From Chara braunii (Eukaryota; Streptophyta; Charophyceae; Charales; Characeae), in assembly GCA_003427395.1 (NCBI GenBank), contig BFEA01000011.1:3380445-3416471 (forward strand): a stretch of 36,027 nucleotides of DNA. The letters are read 5' to 3'. The translations under genes were made by a program, and so were the position numbers. This document shows positions 8,659 through 18,203 of this stretch, piece by piece. The notes under the pieces were generated by a model, which was given only the letters and a program-made list of their open reading frames with translations, did not search any database and had not been told where the DNA came from. Within the stretch, counting starts at the first letter, position 1; each line of letters starts with the position of its first letter.

Positions 8659-10671
8659 CTAGGGTGGGTTCTTCCGGAGGAGGGTGGAGGTAAGGATGTA
8701 GGAATACCTAGCGTATCCCGGGATGAAATTACTATAGTAGTTGGTCAGGCCTAGGAAGCTGCGAAGCTGCTTGGCGGATGTGGGGGCGGGCCACTCCGCA
8801 ATAGCAGTGATCTTCGCGTCGTCCATGTGGAGACTCTGGTCAGACACGTAGTGTCCTAAGAAATCCACTTTGTGCTGGGCAAAGCGACACTTGCTAAGCT
8901 TGGCGTAGAAGCCATGTCTGCGCAAGTGGTCAATGACGTCGCGGAGGTGTCTGAGGTGCTCCTCAAGGGTACGACTATACACCAGGATATCGTCGAGGTA
9001 GACGAGAACGTACTGCTCCAGGATGTCCCTGAAGATATCGTTCATCGCCCTCTGGCAGGTAGCGGGTGTGTTGGTGAGGCCGAATGGCATCACCGTGAAC
9101 TCGTAGTGACCGAATCGTGATCGGAACGCGGTCTTCGGCTGGTCGGCTGCAGCGACGCGGATCTGATGGTAACCGCTACGAAGATCGATCTTCGTAAAGA
9201 AGCGGTTGCCTGCTAGGCGGTCGAACAACTCATCGGAACGAGGCATGGGGTAGTTGTTCTTAACCGTGTAGCGGTTGAGACCGCGGTAGTCGATGCAGAG
9301 ACGAAGGGTTCTATCCGCTTTGCGAGCAAAGAGGACGGGTGCACCCCACGGGGAGTTGCTGGGTTTAATGAAACCAAGTCTCAGGAGCTCCTCAAGCTGA
9401 CGCTTGAGTTCGGTGGCCTCGGGGATCGAGAGTCTGTAGGGTGCCTGGTGGTGAACACGATAGTCAGGCACAAGCTGAATGGAGTGCTCGACGTCACGCA
9501 TCGGTGGGATGCCGACGTTCGAGAACGACGATGGGAAAACGTCGTGGTACTCTCGGATGAGGTCACGAACTGCGGGCTCCAGGTCAGTCGTATATCGTGC
9601 GAGCTCCTCAGCGTCAGCGTCAGCGCGCGACGACGAAGTGGACTCGACGGACGGCGGGGGGACGGAAGAAGAGATGGGAGCCATGGAGATAGAAGGAGGA
9701 TCTGGCTCCAGAGGGATAAGCTCGGCGTCGGGACAGGGTGGATCATAGTGTAAGAGATCCGTCACGTCCACCATAAAGAAGGTGACGTCGTTCTGTCGGA
9801 TGAAGTGGGCGAACTGCCGAGGCGAGGTGACAGTGATGAAAGGAGATGGTGTGGGCACGGAAGGCTCCGGGGGAGGAGGATCGGGGCGTGATGTCGCAGT
9901 GGTACCGATGAAAGGTACGTGATACGTTTGTCCACACTTTGTTTTGAGAACGAGAGTGTTGGTCGCCCAATCGGCCTCGGTGCTGCGGAACCGACGAGAC
10001 CACGGAGTGCCGAGAATGAAGTCGTACCCCGTCTCCATCACATTGAAATGTGCAGAGGAGCGGTGGCGACGAGACGCCGGGGAACGATCAGTCGGCTCGA
10101 GAGTGAGGAAGAAAGGGAGGTCGGTGACCGTCTGATCGAAGAAGCGTTGGGTCTTGTCATCCCCTAGGGTATCGGAAATGGGAGTTGGAGACCCTGTCGT
10201 GGGTAAGCGAGCTTCTTTCACCACGCGTGGGTGAATGAAGTCGCCCTGAGAACCGGAATCCCACAGCGCGGAGTACACCCTCGTGGAGGTTCCGAGTCGT
10301 ACTGGGATGATCGGGAGGGTGCGATCAGGGTCAGAGAGGATGGCGAGAAGGCGCCACAGTGCAACGACATGGAGGGTGAGTCGCTCCTGACGAGCCTGGA
10401 GCATGCTCAAGTCCAGAAGAGAGGACACAACGTCCTCGCGAGTAGCGACCTGCTCGCTGCAACGGGCTGAGCGAATGGCTCGACGCGTCGGTAGTCGCGG
10501 TGAGGAAGGACGGGAGACGGTGGTCTGCGGAGGCGCAGACGGTACTGCGACAGAGGGCTGAGTACACTCTGTCGAGTCCTGCGATACCTCAACCCCAGTA
10601 GCGAGAGGGGCGAACCACGACGGAGATGTCGGGAAGCCCACTACTGAGGAGGGCGCAGGTGTACACTGCAC
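8659..10671 (-). pseudogene. Pol: aspartic protease and reverse transcriptase (670 codons)
   Basis: The protease has the active-site motif ALWDSGSQGDFI (Asp138) and the flap-side motif ILGTPW (219-224). RT begins near residue 385 and carries LRLCIDYRGLN (456-466), KIDLRSGYHQI (catalytic Asp496), MPFGLTNTPATCQ and YLDD (558-561), then CRFAQHKVDFLGH and the thumb and connection. All three RT Asp residues are present. The first codon listed is GTG, not ATG, and the frame is open upstream to 10740, so it was probably made as a Gag-Pol fusion by -1 frameshifting. It ends in TAG at 8659-8661, where RT should run straight into RNase H. Confidence 0.93.
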
Positions 10672-10676
10672 CGTGG

Positions 10677-12761
10677 CTAGGAGGCGCCGCGGGGACGTGA
10701 GGCGCCGGGGGGGGACTGAGCACGACGCTGACGAGAAAGGTCAGCGTAGTGGCGGTCGAGGGCGGTACTGTAAGGGCACCGCGAGGAGGTATGACCGTCC
10801 AAGCGGCAGCGCAAACACCCACGCCGGCCCAAAATGGCCGCGCACTCCTCAAGGGAAAGGACACCACGAGGAGGGACGAAGCCCTAAGGGAGGTCCTCCT
10901 GAGGGACCTCGGGGGGCAACGTGCCAGCGTGACCGGGGCGGCTGCGTGCCCGAGAGAGGGCGGAGAGCGCGAGCTGAAGGCGCTCAGCTGCAGGGAGGGT
11001 AGAGTCCTCCAAGTGATAGTGGACGGCCTCGCAGAGATCGAGGTCGTCGCTGTGGTCGCCCTCAGGTGACAGTGGGGCAACAGCGTCCTGCTCACCATAC
11101 TCCAGCGCGCTGAAGCGGCGCGAGAAGTGGCGGCCCTGCTGCGTGGAACGGCGGGGGCGACCGCAGAAAGGGGAACGGCGCTGGGAAGTGCCGTGAGAGG
11201 AGGAGGAGGCGTAGCTCGTGCGTTGGGGCTGGGAGGAGGAGGCGGGGTGAAGACGGGCTCGCATCTGCTGATGGTCCTTGGCGGCCTCGTAAGCCTGTGG
11301 GGCCGATGTGAACTCGTACCGCCATAGCTCGGAGCGGTACTCAAGCGGGAGGCTAGCCAAGAAACGATCGATAAGGGTAGCCTCGGGAAGGAATGCCATG
11401 TCACAAACGAGGCGGGCGTCCTGAAAGACCTGGATGTGGCGATCCAGGCCGGCAGCGCCACAAGAGCCGGACCAGCGTGTAGTGACGACACGCTCGAAGG
11501 CGTCAGTCACGTCATATCGGGTTCTGAAGTGATCCTCGAGGAACGCCTGGAAATCCATGAAGGTCAGAGTCCGACCCTCACGCAGGGAGTAAGCATAAAA
11601 ATCCTCCCAGGCGTCGAAAGGAGCACCACGCAGGCGCGTGGAGAGGTGACCCACCCATGTGTCGGGTGTGGCGCCTATGAGCTGGAGCTTGTGGGTGGCA
11701 ACCTGCAGCCACCTAGACACGCGTATGCCTGTACCGTCATACAAGGGAATGTCCGACAAGTGGATGAGTGGTGTGCCATTGTTTTGGTGGCGAGGGGAAC
11801 AAGAAGCAGGGGACTGCGCTACGGCGGAATAAGTCGGCGCAGGTCCTGGAGGAGGAGGAGGCGCAACTGACTGTACGCCCGGGCCGCATGGTGGAGCGGC
11901 GGGGGAAGCAGCGGCAGGCTGCACGGGAGCTGCGGTANAAGAGGTCGAGGCGACCGAGGGGATGGGGANGAGGTAGGATGGAGATTGGTAGGGTGCAGGG
12001 CGAGGGAAGCGAGCCTGCATGGAAGGAAGAATAGAGGAAGAAGGGGGTGCACCGGAAGGCGCGGCCACCTGTGAGGGTGGGGGTGGTTGAAGGCGTGAGA
12101 GGGCGAGGTCAGTCCGGAGCCGGGCGATCTCGTCCTCGAGACTTCGAACGTAGGTCGAGCGAGGTGTGGCAGGGGGAGACGCACGAGCGGCGCAAGGCAT
12201 CCCACAAGGGGGAGAGCCAGATGGCGCTGCGGTCGTGCGAAGAGGGGGGAGAAGTGGGGCACCCGGAAAAGTTGAGACCATGGTAGCGGGTTGTGGTCTC
12301 GTGACCGTCGTGACCGGAATCTGGGCGGGTGCGCCCGTGGACTGAGGGAGGGTCTGACTCGTGGCGGTCGTCGTGCTTGGTGCGTGGACGGTCACCAAGA
12401 TGGCCGGATCGGGGGCAGCGGAGGAGGAAGCTCCACCGTGGCCACCCTGTCGGAAGGCGGGGGACCCGGACTGGGAGCTAGGAGAACAGATAGGGTGAGG
12501 AGAGGAAGGACGACCAGCGTCCTGGAGTTGCCGCACGCCGGCGGCAAGGGTCGCCACCTGCGCCTGTAAGGGCGCGAGGGTCACGAGTTGCGCTTGCATG
12601 GGTGTGAGGGTCGCGAGTTGCGCCTGGATGGGCGCCAGGAAGGAGGTGAGGAGGGTGTGCAGATCCCCCAAGGGCTGATGGCCCTGGTCCGCCGGCACGG
12701 GTGTGGAGCCTGATGCCGTGGTCGTCGCTGTGTCGGTGGCGTGTGACACACCGGCAGCCAT
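10677..12761 (-). pseudogene. Gag, interrupted by an in-frame TAG
   Basis: Starts at ATG 12761. Residues 45-73 are three decamer repeats (QAQLATLTP type), 80-330 are Pro/Ser-rich with a short coiled coil (about 202-225), and 335-505 fit the retrotransposon Gag capsid domain. A TAG at 10884-10886 follows residue 625; the same frame continues to a nucleic-acid-binding zinc knuckle CLRCRLDGHTSSRC (CX2CX4HX4C, 10776-10817) and stops at TAG 10677-10679. Single Ns at 11938 and 11969 leave two residues unknown. Because knuckle and capsid share a frame, the inner TAG is read as a lesion. Confidence 0.88.
10707..10714 (-). other. C8 run, candidate -1 frameshift site between gag and pol
   Basis: Gag (ending 10677) and pol (open from 10740) overlap by about 60 nt, with pol in the -1 frame. 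The overlap holds eight C residues on the sense strand, read TCC CCC CCC in the gag frame, which allows tandem slippage. An indel in the homopolymer is the alternative. Confidence 0.45.
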
Positions 12762-13188
12762 GGGGAGATGACGGACCAGACTGGAGGGGGCCAGAAGAGG
12801 TCCTCGTGAGCGGAGGGCATAGGGGGAAGTCCGCGGTAGAAAGCGGCAAACGGCGCTAGCAAGGCTAGCGCGGGCGCCGTCAAAGGGGGAGGGGTGGTTC
12901 GGGTCCAGGGTGCCCGAAGAGGACGGGGAAGTAGGGGGGTTTTGAGGAACCCTAAACCCTACAAAAACCCTAAGGAAAACCCTAACCGAGGTTTAAGTGG
13001 TTAGGGTAGGGTACCGGTGACCTAATCAAGAAAGTAAAAGAGCAAGCATAGGGGGGGGGAAGGCGGGAGAAAAATAAATAAACAGCGAGATTTCAAGAGA
13101 AAATAAAAATAGATAAGGAAATAAATAAATAATAAAAATAATTAAAGAAATAAGGAAAAGGATGGAAAGGGAAAACAATATTTATTTT

Positions 13189-13508
13189 TTTGAAATTTTC
13201 GGCAGCGTTTCCCTACCCCCACACGGGGTCAAGAATGTGCCAAGGGAAAAGGAGAGACCAAGGTGAGCACACTAGAGATGCCGCAAATAATAATAAAAAA
13301 TTTCAGGAAATAAATAAAGAAATAATAAATAAATAAATAAATGTGTGAGGAGGTGGGGAGAAATGGGTTATCTGATTTTTCAAAAAAATTGGCAGCATTT
13401 CGTTACCCCCATGGGGTCAAAGTGTGCCGAAAAGACTAAGTAAGAGAAAATAAAAAAATTTCGGCAGCACTTCGTTACCCCCACGGGGTCAAAACGTGTG
13501 CCGAAAGC
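13189..13508 (-). repeat. Three-copy stem-loop in the leader
   Basis: A unit reading ttcggcagc(g/a)(t/c)ttc, then taccccca, then ggggtcaa, then tgtgcc(g)aa occurs at about 13197-13240, 13387-13428 and 13457-13505. In the third, tttcggca pairs with tgccgaaa and cac with gtg inside it; an inner hairpin pairs cccc with gggg. The inner loop differs (CACACG, CATG, CACG contexts) while the C4/G4 arms remain. Confidence 0.7.
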
Positions 13509-13516
13509 AAGAAAGG

Positions 13517-13756
13517 CTAACACCTAATCAGATTTAGGGTTGCCGCCAAGAAATTCAAATTTTCAAAATAAATAAAAATAAATAAATAAAATAAATCAGA
13601 AAATAAGAAAAGAGGGTGGGGAAGAAGATGAGAAAACTAACAACTAATCAGATTTAGGGTTGTCGTAGAGAAAATCGAATTTCCAGAATAAATAGAAAAA
13701 TAAATGAAATGAATCAGAAAATAAAAAAAGAGGGTGGGAAATAAGAGATTTCAAAT
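13517..13756. repeat. Tandem 120-bp duplication in the leader
   Basis: ctaaca(c/a)ctaatcagattt begins at 13517 and 13637. Both copies run through agggttg, AT-rich sequence and agagggtggg(g/a)a. Confidence 0.85.
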
Positions 13757-14408
13757 TTTTAGAAAAGAGAAAAGATAAATCAAAAGAGAGGTGGAAAGAA
13801 GAAAAACAGGAAAAAAAAAATAATTCGAAGTAGGGGGGAAGGGGAATGAAAAAGTGAAGGAGAAAAGAAAGAAATAGGTGGGGGGAGAAAAAAAGATAAA
13901 GTGGGAGGTAGGGGGGATGGTGTGGTGGTAGTTGGGGGAGAGGAGGGATGGGGAAAGGTTGACAGGGATCAAGAAAGAAGGAGAAAGAAGGAAAGAAAAG
14001 AAGAGATGAAGAAAATAGAGTAAAAGAATGGGTGGTGGGAGAAAGGTGGGGTGAGGAAGATAAAAGGAGGAGAGAAAAGATGCAGCAGAAGGTGGGAGAA
14101 AGAGAAGGGGTGAATAAGAAGAGAGAGGAGAGGTAGGGAGAGTGGGTTAGTAGAGGGAGAGGGGAGAAGGGAGTGATACCTGGCCATTGGTGTCTCCAAG
14201 GGCACAAGGTACACCAAGACCAGGAGGGTCTTGGTCTTCGTTGCAACAGCCAGTCGGAGGAGAGAGGGGGGTTGAGATCTTGACCAGCCCCCAGCAGCAC
14301 TTCTGCAGATGTGCAGATCTAGGGTCTGCTATGTGAGCAGGCCCGCACCATTGTAGAGCAGCCCCCTTGAGCAGGGGGGTCTTCAGTTCACAGTAGCTGC
14401 CACGTGGC

Positions 14409-14714
14409 NNNNNNNNNNNNNNNNNNNNNNNNNNNNNNNNNNNNNNNNNNNNNNNNNNNNNNNNNNNNNNNNNNNNNNNNNNNNNNNNNNNNNNNNNNNN
14501 NNNNNNNNNNNNNNNNNNNNNNNNNNNNNNNNNNNNNNNNNNNNNNNNNNNNNNNNNNNNNNNNNNNNNNNNNNNNNNNNNNNNNNNNNNNNNNNNNNNN
14601 NNNNNNNNNNNNNNNNNNNNNNNNNNNNNNNNNNNNNNNNNNNNNNNNNNNNNNNNNNNNNNNNNNNNNNNNNNNNNNNNNNNNNNNNNNNNNNNNNNNN
14701 NNNNNNNNNNNNNN
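14409..14714. other. Assembly gap (306 N)
   Basis: Unknown sequence inside the leader. Frames drawn across it are meaningless, and its true length is uncertain. Confidence 1.
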
Positions 14715-14727
14715 CCATGTACACTCT

Positions 14728-14800
14728 GTGGCGAGTGTGTTAGCAGGGTGCTTACGCACGCGCATGGCCCAGCAGCCACCTGGGTTCAAACCCAAGCAGC
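14728..14800 (+). repeat. Possible tRNA-derived (SINE-type) promoter remnant in the leader
   Basis: tggcgagtgtgttagca (about 14731) resembles a pol III A box. About 45 bp on, cctgggttcaaacccaagc (14778-14796) has the B-box core ggttcaaaccc inside a T-arm-like stem. No tail or target duplication is seen and the gap lies just upstream, so it may be an old SINE head or coincidence. Confidence 0.35.
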
Positions 14801-15091
14801 AGCAGTTGCATCCCGGATCTTGATAATATAAATCCGGGAGCGGGGTGGGGCGGGCCAACGGGGCAGCGTGGGCGCGTGGCGCGCGCGCGCGTGCGGCGGC
14901 CTTGGCCTTGGCGCTTGCGCGCACGCGTCGTGATGCAGTTTCCTTTTTCGCCACGTGGAGCGCTCCTGCTGCAGCACCTTTTTCGTTGTTTTTTTCGCTT
15001 TTTCGCCCGAAAACAGCCGAAAACCCGACTGTCGGGTTTTGCCGCATATCCTTGCTGTGTGGTGTGGTGGGTGGGGGCGGGGACCGTTCCC

Positions 15092-15103
15092 GCTCCGATA
15101 CCA
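15092..15103 (-). other. tRNA primer binding site
   Basis: One base inside the 5' LTR the sense strand reads TGGTATCGGAGC, one mismatch from the sequence complementary to the 3' end of plant initiator tRNA-Met (TGGTATCAGAGC). This confirms the minus-strand orientation and marks 15105-15437 as the 5' LTR. Confidence 0.9.
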
Positions 15104-15104
15104 A

Positions 15105-15437
15105 TGTAGCGGACCCACCAGGTGTGGTGCTCTGCTAGTGACAGAGATGGAGATGGAGGAAGAAGGAGGGGGCAATATGCACAGCGCAGCTCCCCACGCA
15201 AGACTCCAACGCACGTACTCCAAAATGTGCAAGTGAAGAATGAAACTGAAAACAGACAACTACTAGGGTATACCCCAGCGGACTGATGGGACTGGACTGG
15301 ACTGGCTGGTACCGACAGGTACCGGCCTGGCCTGGCCTGGCCTGGACTGGACTGGACTGCCCCCGAATAGAACACAGGCCTGTGAGAACAGGCCAAGGGG
15401 CTGGTCTCACAGGCCACCCAACCAGAGGTCCGCTACA
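15105..15437 (-). repeat. 5' LTR (333 bp)
   Basis: Begins TGTAGCGGACC and ends GGTCCGCTACA, a perfect 11-bp terminal inverted repeat. It holds more ggcct/ggact pentamer units than the 3' LTR and an extra 14-bp unit (tgtgagaacaggcc). TCGTG follows at 15438-15442. No TATA box can be assigned with confidence. Confidence 0.95.
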
Positions 15438-15442
15438 TCGTG

Positions 15443-15598
15443 AGGAGCCTTATTTTTTGGGTCATTTGCCTGGGGATTTTTAAAAAAGGTTTGGAACGCT
15501 CCTTACGCGGTTTTCACACTTTTCTTCATAATTTTGTTTTTAGGATGCTTCTAACCACGATGCATTCCTAAAAACACACGTTTTTAGGAGTGTCTAAC
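15443..15598. mobile_element. Right part of the TIR element interrupted by the retrotransposon
   Basis: Ends AGGAGTGTCTAAC (15586-15598), the exact complement of 5054-5066. At 15566-15589 tcctaaaaac and gtttttagga form a 10-bp hairpin around acac. Together with 5054-5676 it would rebuild an element of about 780 bp. Confidence 0.5.
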
Positions 15599-15716
15599 GA
15601 GACCCTTACTCCCCCCCCAAAAAAGGAAGGAAACCACCTACTGGCTCAACTCCAGGAAATAATATCTAATAACGGTGGACCACGAATAACGTTCGAATGT
15701 TCCAGGAATAACAATG

Positions 15717-15922
15717 GGCCTCACTGCACAACTCTTGACTTGTGCAATTTCACGAGTTCGACAACGCTCCACTAACTTCACTAACTCTATAATAGAGCGC
15801 CCGGAAATGGGTTCAAGAGTCGTTAGAAAACTCTTGAAATGTTATAGAGTTGTCATCCCTCCACTACCTCTTGGAAAATACTTTTGACGGTGCGTTTCAA
15901 GAGTTGTCAGCCGAACTTAACA
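15717..15922. mobile_element. Inverted-repeat element with nested hairpin
   Basis: The left end tgggcctcactgcacaactc resembles the family-2 TIR. ctgcacaactcttga has a weaker complement, tcaagagttgtcag, at about 15903-15916. Inside lies a nested hairpin: AACTCTATAA (15783-15792) with TTATAGAGTT (15842-15851), enclosing TTCAAGAGT (15812-15820) with ACTCTTGAA (15830-15838). All four arms are perfect. Confidence 0.5.
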
Positions 15923-16370
15923 GACAAACGTTTGAACTTTCAAGAGCGTCAGCCTGCAACATTGGAATTTTTTAGGGTTCTCTCGAGAACCCTTAATGGA
16001 GCCTCGGTTTCCAAGAGTGAGTTTGGAATCCTAGCAGACAAACCATTGGTTTAGTTATTCCATTGTGTTGTGTGACAGTGCTTGCAAAGTTCAGGAGTGT
16101 CACTTTTGGATTTCAAGCCTTTTGTTTCCTCTGACAACTCTAGACCTACTCATGAAAGTTTTCACAAGTCTAAAGCAGTGTAGCACGACCCAATATGTGA
16201 TTGTTTTCTTTCATACCAGATCACGTGGTGGAACCTTTCAAATCAAAGTCCCTGAACTGCTTGTTACTCGTCTTGCGCGTGAGATCTCCTCCCTCTCCAC
16301 TCGCGAGTTCACTAGTTTCACATCCATTGATTACTTACTTGAATTTTTATTTATTATTATTATTAGAAAA
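15923..16370. other. Unannotated stretch
   Basis: No gene recognised. It holds a short hairpin gggttctctcgagaaccc (15973-15990) and twice the word cagacaaac. It ends in ATT trinucleotide repeats. Confidence 0.4.
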
Positions 16371-16376
16371 AAAAAT

Positions 16377-16724
16377 CGTTGAAATACCCCTAAAAGTCTG
16401 AATATTTTGTTACATACTCCTAAAACGAAGGGGTATGCTGAAATGCATCAAACTTTTGTATCTATCACTGTCCCGCTTATCAACAACTTGCTATATAGCG
16501 TGGCCTTGGGTTGTAGGAACCTTACATTTCATACAATTCTTTGCCCAACTGCAAGGTCCAATGGTCATAAATACCTGGAATATAGACAAGTTGCCCATGG
16601 CCCGGTGGGGGTATATATGCAAGAGATGACAATCTAATTGGGGACTCAGAGTATGGTATTTCACAAAGTTTCATTTTGTCATACCCATACCTTTTAGGGG
16701 TATCAGACGACATTCAACAATTTT
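16377..16724. mobile_element. TIR element, family 4, short copy
   Basis: The left arm (cgttgaaatacccctaaaag, 16377-16396) is matched in reverse at about 16688-16717 (cttttaggggtatcagacg). Weaker pairing continues inward, with ggggtatg and catacccat. TTATTATTATTA runs lie at both outer edges. No coding capacity. Confidence 0.55.
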
Positions 16725-16981
16725 CCCTTATCATTATTATTATTAGTAAAAATAATTTAGAAAATACCCCTATAAGTTGAGATATATGCCAAAATGGCCC
16801 TAAAAGATGTCGATAAAGCGAAATATCATTTTTGAAGTAACTCCTTGTGTTTTGCCCCTATTAGGCTCGTGTGCAAATTTGCAATTTTAACCTCGTCGTT
16901 GGGGTATGGGCCTGCACCCTATTTTACCCTGTTTACTCTCCATACAGGGTGGGCAACTTTGTGCAATACCCAAACCCGTAT

Positions 16982-17147
16982 GTGCGGCAGTGTGCCTCCT
17001 TTTTTGAAACTTCCGAACTCCTTCGTTGTCTTTGTCGTTGCCTCCTCGTCCCCTACAATTATACGTGCGGCAGTTTGCCTCCCTGTTTGAATTTTTCGAA
17101 CTCCTTCGCAGTCTCTACCGTTGCCTCCGCGTCCCTTGCCATTCCTC
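16982..17147. repeat. Tandem 83-bp duplication
   Basis: gtgcggcagt begins at 16982 and 17065. Both copies continue through tttgcctcc-like, cgaactccttcg and gttgcctcc. Confidence 0.85.
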
Positions 17148-17295
17148 TAAGTTTTTCTCTTTTGCCACGTCCTTTCTCTCATTCTCAACAAGATATGTTC
17201 ATCATTTTCGTCTATATGATTATACATCTGTATTTTCATTGTCATTAATTATCTTTCTGCTTTCTCTGCGGGGATTAATAACAATTGTCAATTAC

Positions 17296-17492
17296 TTAAA
17301 CCACTAGTACTTGGCCTAGCTATCGATGTCGAGTCTGGAATACCCCTACACGCCAATTTTCATCGAAGCATTCAAAAAAAATTTGGCTGGCGCTTCAAGC
17401 CATTATGGTTTGGTACCCCAAAGCCCTAAAGGCGTGGCGCGTTAACGGGAAAGTGCCGCGACCGATAGTTGGGCCAAGTACTGGTGGTTTAA
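17296..17492. mobile_element. Small TIR element flanked by TTAA
   Basis: ACCACTAGTACTTGGCC (17300-17316) and GGCCAAGTACTGGTGGT (17472-17488) are inverted with one mismatch, and TTAA lies outside both (17296-17299, 17489-17492). TTAA flanks suggest a piggyBac-type element, but TTAA is itself a palindrome and could belong to the repeat. The ends begin CACTA or CACCA one base further in; the 3-bp duplication of CACTA elements is absent. Confidence 0.55.
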
Positions 17493-17756
17493 TTTAATCC
17501 TCTTGTTTTTTGTTTTTTTTTTTCTCTCAAATTGTTTTTATTATCCTTAGGGTTATTGCCTTTCAAGCCAAATCGGACAAGAGCATGGATGTGCAAAAAA
17601 CCCGTCGAGGATGGTCGTGGATCTTGAGGATATGAGAGTAAGTGGTTGATTGAATTGATTGGAAGGTTAAAGCAATTGTAGAGGATCATCAGCGACAACT
17701 TTCAATGTTAAGATTCGAACAATAGTGATAATGCAGATGCAAATTTGATAAAAAAA
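17493..17756. other. Unannotated stretch
   Basis: T-rich then mixed sequence with no recognised gene. A possible exon inside it is discussed among the rejected items. Confidence 0.4.
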
Positions 17757-17775
17757 TGTGTATGTGTGTGTGTGT

Positions 17776-17846
<71 letters not shown>

Positions 17847-17873
17847 AGAGAGAGAGAGAGAGAAAGAGAGAGA
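17757..17873. repeat. GT then GA microsatellite
   Basis: A GT run at 17757-17843 is followed by GA at 17846-17873. Confidence 0.95.
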
Positions 17874-18043
17874 TTTTCACGTATCGCATTTCATTAGGAT
17901 TCAGACTCAGATCTTTGTTTCGACGATTTGTGGATTATGTACCAATGTAAAAAAAAAAAAAAACAGACGTGGGTTGTACTCACGCCGACTTATTAAATGA
18001 AAATGACATAACTGGTACTCGAGCAAACATATTGAATGAAAAT

Positions 18044-18046
<3 letters not shown>

Positions 18047-18137
<91 letters not shown>

Positions 18138-18138
18138 N

Positions 18139-18200
<62 letters not shown>
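18047..18200. repeat. GT then GA microsatellite with one N
   Basis: A GT run at 18047-18084 passes directly into a GA run to 18200, with an N at 18138. The GT-to-GA order repeats that at 17757. Confidence 0.95.

Positions 18201-18203
<3 letters not shown>

Larger units (their letters stand above)
12762..14408 (-). other. Long untranslated leader of the retrotransposon, distal part
   Basis: Purine-rich on the plus strand, with many aaataaata runs and no coding capacity. Degenerate CCCTAAA-like units lie at 12947-12990. Leader repeats are listed separately. With 14715-15104 it makes a leader of about 2.3 kb, long for this class. Confidence 0.75.
5677..15437 (-). mobile_element. Ty3/gypsy chromovirus-type LTR retrotransposon, full length, defective
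   Basis: The 9.76-kb element is bounded by TCGTG at 5672-5676 and 15438-15442. The LTRs begin TG and end CA. Minus-strand order is 5' LTR, tRNA primer site, long leader, gag with a CCHC knuckle, aspartic protease, RT, RNase H, integrase, chromodomain, 3' region, 3' LTR. RT before integrase defines Ty3/gypsy, and the chromodomain makes it a chromovirus. In-frame TAG codons, a frameshift and an internal deletion of the integrase mean it cannot move by its own proteins. Confidence 0.95.

Noticed and set aside
7206-12569. Plus-strand frames opposite gag and pol (up to 204 codons)
   Set aside because: They are shadows of the minus-strand retrotransposon frames, which carry recognisable motifs.
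12947-12990. CCCTAAA-like units as a telomere remnant
   Set aside because: The spacing is irregular, the units are mixed with CCCTAAG and CCCTAAC, and the stretch is part of the retrotransposon leader.
14404-15104. Frames spanning the gap
   Set aside because: They consist largely of unknown residues.
17551-17634. Possible internal exon between a tattatccttag acceptor and a gtaagt donor
   Set aside because: One frame is open, but the 28 residues match nothing I know and it lies inside a TIR element.
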